Shown: positions 59,238-64,000 of the stretch, piece by piece
Layout of the letters: each line of letters begins with the position of its first letter
Numbering within the stretch: the stretch's first letter is position 1
DNA from: J054 sp965223095
GTDB taxonomy: Bacteria > Pseudomonadota > Gammaproteobacteria > Steroidobacterales > GCA-2729495
Direction of reading: 5' to 3'
DNA length: 64,000 nt
Assembly: GCA_965223095.1 (NCBI GenBank)
Contig: OZ244979.1
Coordinates: 2,480,001 to 2,544,000, forward strand
Translations under genes and position numbers: made by a program
The notes under the pieces: generated by a model
Seen by the model: only the letters and a program-made list of their open reading frames with translations
Told to the model about the DNA's origin: nothing
Database searches by the model: none

Positions 59238-60131
59238 TTAGTTTGCCGTGACGATCGGCTGGCCATGAGCTGTTTCGCTGGCTATGGATTCAAGCTCAAC
59301 CCTAAACGTCAGGGATGCCCAAAAGCTCTCCCAATCCGCCTTGTCATCGCTCTCATCAACTTCGATGATATGCACGGTCTTTACCAGCCAGGTGCCGGAA
59401 CGGTCGATATCTATGTCGACCATGCCAGCTTTGTTAGAGCGCAGCCGTTGTTTTTGCAGCGGCTCTTCAGCGGTAAAGGCAACCAACAATAAGTTGGCAA
59501 TCGGCTTGCCCTCATAGTTGATCTGCAGCGGTAAGCGGCGCGCTTGTCCAAGTGCGTAGGGGTCACGCTTGGGAACGATTTCTAGACGGTAACCCAGATC
59601 GGCATCGAAGCCTTCACCGCTAGTAGCGTCACGGCTGCGCAGCAGAGCTTTGGCGCAACGTGAATAATATTCACGTGCGGTCTGCTCAGATTGATTGTTT
59701 TGCTTGCGCCATTCAATGACCCAGTCGAGACCCTCCTTCTCGAGATAGTCATTGAAAGTTGCCGGTTCTATTTCCACGAACGCGCGGCTGCTGCGATAGC
59801 CGATCACCTGGCTGCCTTCGTCAAGCGCGGTAATGATGCCTGCGGGATCGTCCCCGATCATGCCGCGCACGAGCTGCTTGCCGCCGGGTCCCGTTGCCGA
59901 ATAGTCACTGAACCAATTGGGTATCAGGGGCTGACTGGTGCCGTTAAAGTCTTCGCCAACGCGCAGCGTGATCGGCACTTCGCTGCCGGCGGCCGGTCTA
60001 AATTCAGCGGGTTCGATCCAAAAATCATGCGCAAATACCGATGCGGCACTCAGCGCGAACCCAGCCGTCCAAGCACTACTCAGCAGCGCGGACTTAAGTT
60101 TCTTGACCCTGGTTGTATTCACCATGAGCAT
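59238..60131 (-). CDS. DUF4198-family exported protein
   Basis: Periplasmic protein of the DUF4198 family, whose members include NikM-like partners of metal uptake systems. 297 residues from ATG 60131 (ATG 60125 is equally possible). Signal peptide LLSSAWTAGFALSAASVFAH, then the diagnostic mature start HDFWIEPAEFRPAAGSEVPI and C-terminal beta domain RLPLQINYEGKPIANLLLVA. Divergently transcribed from a HupE-like membrane protein whose start is only 9 bp away, which suggests a joint metal-related role; the metal is not known. Confidence 0.85.
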   Translation of the reverse strand: MLMVNTTRVKKLKSALLSSAWTAGFALSAASVFAHDFWIEPAEFRPAAGSEVPITLRVGEDFNGTSQPLIPNWFSDYSATGPGGKQLVRGMIGDDPAGIITALDEGSQVIGYRSSRAFVEIEPATFNDYLEKEGLDWVIEWRKQNNQSEQTAREYYSRCAKALLRSRDATSGEGFDADLGYRLEIVPKRDPYALGQARRLPLQINYEGKPIANLLLVAFTAEEPLQKQRLRSNKAGMVDIDIDRSGTWLVKTVHIIEVDESDDKADWESFWASLTFRVELESIASETAHGQPIVTAN

Positions 60132-60140
60132 AAGCCTCGC

Positions 60141-61301
60141 ATGAAACGATCTTGGTTGAAAATCTATCGCCCCGGCTGCTATTTGCTGCTGATGGTATTC
60201 GGGGTTGCCTTGCTATATGCGGCCAGCGCAACGGGCCACCGCCTGCGCCCGGCCATCATAACCATAGAGCTGGATAGCGAGGGGCGCTACGCCGCAGAAG
60301 TCAAGCTAAATCTGGAAGCCCTGTTGGCGGGCATTGGACCGGAGCATCAAGATACCCGCGAGGCGCCGCAGGCGGCAGAGTATGACGCTATGCGCCAATT
60401 GCCCGCCGCGCAATTGCGGCAGCGCTTCGCCGCGTTCAAGCAGCGCTACTTGATGGGGATAAGCCTTAGCATCGACGGTCAGCGCCTTGAGCCTGAGCTG
60501 GTTTCATTGGAAATTCCGCCCGTGGGTGATGTCGCGGTGGAACGGCTCACGCAAATCACGCTGGCCGGCACGCTGCCCGCCGACGGCCGGCAGCTGATCT
60601 GGTCCTACGCGCCGGAATTTGGCGAGCACGTGCTGCGTGTAGCGACGGTGGAGCAGGGCGTCATTCGGGCAGAATGGCTCAAGCCCGGGCAGAGTAGCGA
60701 AGCATTTCCCTTGGACGCGGCCGTGGTCGCCTCGCCAACCACCGCGCAAGTCTTCATCGACTACACGCGTTTAGGTTTTACGCATATTCTGCCTAAGGGT
60801 TTAGATCATATGCTCTTTGTGCTGGGCATTTTCTTGCTCAGTTTGAAGTGGCGTCCGCTGCTCTATCAAGTGACGGCTTTCACCCTCGCGCATTCCATTA
60901 CCTTGGCCATGTCCTTGTACGGCTTGATCAGCTTACCGGCGAGCGTGGTCGAGCCCTTGATCGCGTTGTCTATAGTGTATATCGCCGTTGAAAATATATT
61001 GATTGCTGGCCTTAAGCCATGGCGTATTTGGGTTGTATTTGGGTTTGGCTTATTACATGGACTGGGCTTTGCCGGTGTGCTCACCGAACTAGGTTTGCCG
61101 CGAAATGAATTTCTTACTGCTCTAATCGGCTTCAACTTAGGCGTTGAGTTGGGCCAGTTGGTTGTTATTGCCTTGGCGTTCTTAGCGATCGGTGTTTGGT
61201 TTCATAAGCAGCCTTGGTATCGGCGGGTGGTGGTGGTCCCGGGTTCTGTGGTGATCGCCCTGGTGGGTAGCTATTGGCTTGTCGAGCGTATCGCGGGGTA
61301 A
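60141..61301 (+). CDS. HupE/UreJ-type membrane protein
   Basis: 386 residues. Signal or anchor segment CYLLLMVFGVALLYAASATG, a periplasmic domain (about 40-210), then a C-terminal HupE/UreJ_2 domain with about six helices and the motifs RLGFTHILPKGLDHMLFVLG and GLLHGLGFAGVL; His residues in HILPKGLDH and LLHGLGFA are those thought to bind metal in this family. ATG 60141 is chosen because a signal-like segment follows at once; the frame is open for another 450 bp upstream, but that part is antisense to the DUF4198 gene. Confidence 0.85.
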   Translation: MKRSWLKIYRPGCYLLLMVFGVALLYAASATGHRLRPAIITIELDSEGRYAAEVKLNLEALLAGIGPEHQDTREAPQAAEYDAMRQLPAAQLRQRFAAFKQRYLMGISLSIDGQRLEPELVSLEIPPVGDVAVERLTQITLAGTLPADGRQLIWSYAPEFGEHVLRVATVEQGVIRAEWLKPGQSSEAFPLDAAVVASPTTAQVFIDYTRLGFTHILPKGLDHMLFVLGIFLLSLKWRPLLYQVTAFTLAHSITLAMSLYGLISLPASVVEPLIALSIVYIAVENILIAGLKPWRIWVVFGFGLLHGLGFAGVLTELGLPRNEFLTALIGFNLGVELGQLVVIALAFLAIGVWFHKQPWYRRVVVVPGSVVIALVGSYWLVERIAG

Positions 61302-61695
61302 TCGGCCTGGGTCGTCGGTCAACTCAAGCGCCGGTTCGTATCACCGCGCTGGGGCGCGGGCCCGTCGTTATACCTTTATTTTTTCGGCAGCTTGGCCGCC
61401 ACCCCTGTGTGGTAGGTCCCTGGAAATATGCTGCGTTTAACAATATTTGTCGAAAAGCGCACAAAGTCTCCAAATCGCGCTTGTGCCCTGGCCGGACTTG
61501 GTTCATATTCGACCGAGTCGAATCAAGGTAAACCCGGCGAAAGCCGTGGGGCACAAAATCACCGGTCTAAGGGATTATTCCTAGGATGGCGGGATTGCCG
61601 ACTCTAAGCGGTTTACTTCACGGACGAGAACCCGGCATTCACGCTATTCAGTTGTCCCATCCGATTGGTCATCGCCTGTCAATTGAGGGATAGAA
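61302..61695. other. Intergenic region
   Basis: About 395 bp without a supported gene on either strand. I see a GC-rich stretch (GGGGCGCGGGCCC near 61350) followed by an AT run that could end the HupE transcript, but no clean terminator stem. Short open frames here lack family features. Confidence 0.4.
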
Positions 61696-63048
61696 ATGCA
61701 AGAAATTGCATCGCGTACTGGCAAGCATCGCCAGCGAAGGCTTGGGGCCCAGGGTAAAGCTCAGCCTCGCGTTGCCGAAGACATTGTCAAAGTTCTAAAA
61801 GATCCCTACCGATACCCATCGCCGGTACGGCCGGTTGGCGCGAGCAGCGGCAATCCTCGTTGTACCTTGGTGCAAGAAGGTACGGCACTGGATATGTCCA
61901 AAATGAACCGGCTGATTAAAATCCGGCCGCGTAGCGTCACGGTGCAAGCCGGGATGCGTTTGCGTGATCTGGTGCGCGAATTAGCAGAACATGATTTAGA
62001 ACTGACGGCGAGTTTCGAGGAACCGGATCGGACGGTGGGCGGTCTGGTGAGCAGTGGTTGTTTGGCGGCCGGGCCTGAGGACGCCGATGGTGGGGTTGCT
62101 CACTGCCTAGTCGGGCTGCGCATCGTGACACCGGAAGGTCGTTTGCTGGCCTTTGACGAGCGCCATCCAAAAATTCTGATGAAGTTGCGCGGTAGCTTCG
62201 GTTTGGTGGGTGTGATTTACGAGGTCTCATTGCGGGTTAGGCGAATTCGTCCCTATTCTGTTCGCAGCCGCAAGCTAAGCCATAAGGAGCTTCGGGCGTT
62301 AGTGCCGACGCTTAGTTCTATTTCGGCCGGTGTGAAAATCTACCTACTACCGTTTCGGAACAAGGCCTATATCGAGCTGCGTGAAAGCACGCAACAGCGC
62401 GGAGGCGTTTCGCCGGCGCTATGGCGGATGCGTGACTGGTTGGGGAATCGGCTGTTACCCGAATTGGTTCACGCCGCGGGCCGTGTTCTTCCTGGGCGTG
62501 GATTACGGGGATCAGTAGTAGACGGCTTTAGTCAGGCGACGCAGGTTCTGGTCAATACGCGCCTAGTCGATGCCGGTACCAATGCGATGGAACAAACCGG
62601 CAAATTTCGCCGCGTCGGGCCGCGGGCGCGCACGCAACAATGCACTTGGTATTTTTCGGCCGAGCAGTTTGCGACCGCGCTAGATGCCTACCGTGACTTC
62701 TGCGTAGAGGACTATCATGCGACGGGCTACCGTTGCGATTTACCGGCCGTTGTCTATCGGGTTCCGCAAGACGCTCGCGCCTTGTTGTCACCCAGCTTCG
62801 ATGGTCCGGCCTTTGCGCTCAATCTGCGGACGACGGATATGCGTGGCTGGGAGAATTTTCTGATTGACTTCGCGGAAGTCGCGGGTCGTTTCGGTGGCGT
62901 GCCCGTGTTCAATCAAACCCGCTGCTTTGCACCCGCGGTATCACGGCAAGCCTATGCTGAACGATTGGATCATTTTCGGGCCATGCGCCGACATTCGGAC
63001 CCAAAAGACCGCATGATCAACCAGTATTTTCGTGAATATATTGGTTAG
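61696..63048 (+). CDS. FAD-linked oxidoreductase (PCMH type, DprE1/gulonolactone oxidase-like)
   Basis: 450 residues. The PCMH FAD-binding domain is seen in RPVGASSGNPRCTLVQEGTA, then RPRSVTVQAGMRLRDLVREL and DRTVGGLVSSGCLAAGPEDA, ending in LRGSFGLVGVIYEVSLRVR. The C-terminal substrate domain resembles decaprenylphosphoryl-ribose oxidase and aldonolactone oxidases, with VFNQTRCFAP and the final RMINQYFREYIG. No His is seen at the usual covalent flavin site. No signal peptide. No DprE2 partner nearby; substrate unknown. Confidence 0.82.
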   Translation: MQEIASRTGKHRQRRLGAQGKAQPRVAEDIVKVLKDPYRYPSPVRPVGASSGNPRCTLVQEGTALDMSKMNRLIKIRPRSVTVQAGMRLRDLVRELAEHDLELTASFEEPDRTVGGLVSSGCLAAGPEDADGGVAHCLVGLRIVTPEGRLLAFDERHPKILMKLRGSFGLVGVIYEVSLRVRRIRPYSVRSRKLSHKELRALVPTLSSISAGVKIYLLPFRNKAYIELRESTQQRGGVSPALWRMRDWLGNRLLPELVHAAGRVLPGRGLRGSVVDGFSQATQVLVNTRLVDAGTNAMEQTGKFRRVGPRARTQQCTWYFSAEQFATALDAYRDFCVEDYHATGYRCDLPAVVYRVPQDARALLSPSFDGPAFALNLRTTDMRGWENFLIDFAEVAGRFGGVPVFNQTRCFAPAVSRQAYAERLDHFRAMRRHSDPKDRMINQYFREYIG

Positions 63049-63581
63049 CGAGCAAGCAGTCCCTGCCTAGGCCCCTGTCGTATAAATTTCACAAAGGCGC
63101 CGCCCTCCCTGACCACTGGTTGTTGGTCTACCGATGTCCACACAGCTGGTGGCGGCTTAAAGAGCCAAACAAAGCGGCCATCGCGCCCACGCGCCGGCTA
63201 CTAGGTTTGCGGGCATTAGCCGGTCGGTCTTTGCTTGCAAATCAGGCCAACATTTTTGACCCTTGCTTCTCGGCGTGGAGCGATCTTGCGGCAAACTTAT
63301 CCGGCTATCGGTGAAAATTGATTTTCACCAAGTCAGCTAATGATGCTATGCACCCTAGGGGGTTGCCTAAAAAAAATTTTAAATAAAAGAAATGTATATA
63401 GATATGATTTAATGTGAAATATTCGTCGTTGCAGTCGGGTAATAGCGCTCTGCGGCGCCACGATCAATGATATTTCTACATCGGCGGGAACCTGTTGCCC
63501 TTGCTTGCGGTCAAGTTTATGGTCAGCCAAGTTTTGCTTCGGCATTAGCTCGGCATTCATTAACAAACTGGAGTTTTCTTT
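63049..63581. promoter_or_regulatory. Long leader/intergenic region upstream of the bufferin locus, with a palindrome
   Basis: 533 bp without a supported gene. A palindrome with 9-bp arms, GGTGAAAAT-TG-ATTTTCACC, lies at 63310-63329. It is followed at 63368-63420 by a very AT-rich tract that probably contains the bufA2 promoter (TATGAT-like hexamer within it). The palindrome could be an operator or a stem; no matching regulator is in the window. Confidence 0.45.
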
Positions 63582-63857
63582 ATGAGCGCGAAAAACCGTC
63601 TATCCGGGGCCGCCCTAGCCACTGCTGCCGCGGCCTTGTTTGCGATTTCACCCATCACTGCGACGGCGGGTGCGCATGCCTCGGCAGGGGATGAGGCCGA
63701 AGGCAAATGTGTGGGTGCAAATGGCTGTAAAGGTCAAAGTGCTTGCGCGACGGCCAGTTCTGGCTGTGCCGGCCAAAATGCGTGCAAAGGCCAGGGTTGG
63801 ACCAAGTCCACTGAGGCCGATTGTGAGGAAGCCGGCGGGACCTACGAGTCTGCTTAG
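63582..63857 (+). CDS. bufA2: BufA2-like periplasmic bufferin (Cys-rich metallophore precursor)
   Basis: 91-residue exported Cys-rich peptide of the bufferin type, ribosomally made and matured by a BufB (DUF692)/BufC enzyme pair to chelate metal (copper in described cases). Signal peptide AALATAAAALFAISPITATA; the mature part has six Cys in the repeated GKCVGANGCKGQSAC and AGQNACKGQG pattern, ending EADCEEAGGTYES. GGAG lies eight bases before the ATG. The first codons of a BufB-like gene follow. Identification rests on the Cys-Lys-Gly pattern and on this neighbour. Confidence 0.82.
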   Translation: MSAKNRLSGAALATAAAALFAISPITATAGAHASAGDEAEGKCVGANGCKGQSACATASSGCAGQNACKGQGWTKSTEADCEEAGGTYESA

Positions 63858-63896
63858 GCGCGATCGCAGGGCAGGCCCAGTGTCTGCTGATAGTTG

Positions 63897-63928
63897 CCGG
63901 GCCGGCTTTGCTCGCGAGGCCGGCCCGG
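63897..63928 (+). terminator. GC-rich hairpin between bufA2 and bufB (possible attenuator)
   Basis: Perfect 10-bp stem CCGGGCCGGC / GCCGGCCCGG with a 12-nt loop, followed by ATTTTC. It lies 40 bp after the bufA2 stop and 28 bp before the bufB ATG. The T run is short, so it may act as a partial terminator or as an mRNA-stabilising stem that gives more precursor than enzyme. Confidence 0.6.
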
Positions 63929-63956
63929 ATTTTCACCGGGTATCAAGACCTTGGGA

Positions 63957-64000
63957 ATGAAGCCGCCGCAACATAGCTTGGGATTCGGGTTAGGCTTGCG
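63957..64000 (+). CDS. bufB: BufB-like DUF692 protein, first 14 codons (truncated by window end)
   Basis: ATG 63957 opens a frame reading MKPPQHSLGFGLGL before the window ends. The Gly-x-Gly-Leu-Gly-Leu start is the typical N-terminal strand of DUF692 (TIM-barrel) enzymes that pair with bufferin precursors. GGGA just upstream is close to the ATG, so the exact start may differ. Identification relies on the short motif plus its place after bufA2. Confidence 0.6.
   Translation, partial: MKPPQHSLGFGLGL

Noticed and set aside
59691..60140. 450-bp upstream extension of the HupE-like frame
   Set aside because: It runs antisense to the DUF4198 gene, and the signal-like segment directly follows ATG 60141, so the extension is not coding.
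1..64000. CRISPR arrays, rRNA genes, prophage or conjugation modules
   Set aside because: No regularly spaced repeats, no 16S/23S sequence and no structural phage or transfer genes were seen on either strand.

Overview
The window is a chromosomal segment of a diderm gammaproteobacterium that I cannot place below class level. Evidence: lipid A/Kdo genes (msbA, lpxK, kdsB), Lol lipoprotein export genes, a type II secretion cluster, RNase E, the clpS-clpA-infA-aat-trxB-ftsK-lolA-rarA-serS order shared by many gammaproteobacteria, and an E. coli-type LexA operator (CTGT-N8-ACAG). Codon choice looks moderately GC-rich, with a more AT-leaning stretch around the SOS operon (about 19-28 kb) and parts of the island.

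Layout. 0-9.4 kb: end of a LolC/E permease, lolD, a convergent DUF2062 gene, comEC, then a tight envelope operon exbB-exbD-msbA-lpxK-kdsB followed by a small tyrosine phosphatase. 10-18 kb: rne facing rluC, maf, then yceD-rpmF-plsX-fabH (fabD/fabG do not follow), a DASS-type transporter and a LysM L,D-transpeptidase. 19.9-21.3 kb: a HigBA-like toxin-antitoxin pair bracketed by two 118-bp stem-loop repeats, then an alanine-zipper lipoprotein with its own terminator. 21.6-27.6 kb: SOS mutagenesis operon lexA-imuA-imuB-dnaE2 behind two tandem LexA boxes.

27.6-31.9 kb is an accessory island. It is bounded on both sides by the last 501 bp of dnaE2: intact on the left, a detached copy of about 86% identity on the right. 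Inside are pieces of an Ig-like surface protein, an IS91-family transposase tail, an IS66 remnant and a small gene set. That set contains a transglutaminase-like exported protein, an exported protein joining a signal peptide to an RHS core tip and a candidate cysteine-peptidase domain, and an abutting membrane-anchored BamE/SmpA-like protein that is a candidate immunity protein. This is the best candidate for an undescribed system in the window.

31.9-38.1 kb: a PA3496-like small protein and gspC-D-E-F on the minus strand (no gspG-N). 38.4-49.1 kb: clpS-clpA; infA; aat overlapping a FemAB/GNAT-like protein; trxB; ftsK-lolA-vanZ-rarA. 49.1-54.3 kb: serS, a lipoprotein prolyl oligopeptidase, an exported short-chain dehydrogenase and a Bax-inhibitor-1 membrane protein. 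54.6 kb: tRNA-Ser(UGA). 55-64 kb: mainly envelope and less characterised genes (periplasmic proteins, GST, MipA/OmpV, GNAT, a divergent DUF4198/HupE pair, a DprE1-like FAD oxidase), ending in a bufferin locus (bufA2 and the first codons of bufB) with a GC-rich hairpin between the two genes.

All family assignments are from reading the sequence. No similarity search was run.
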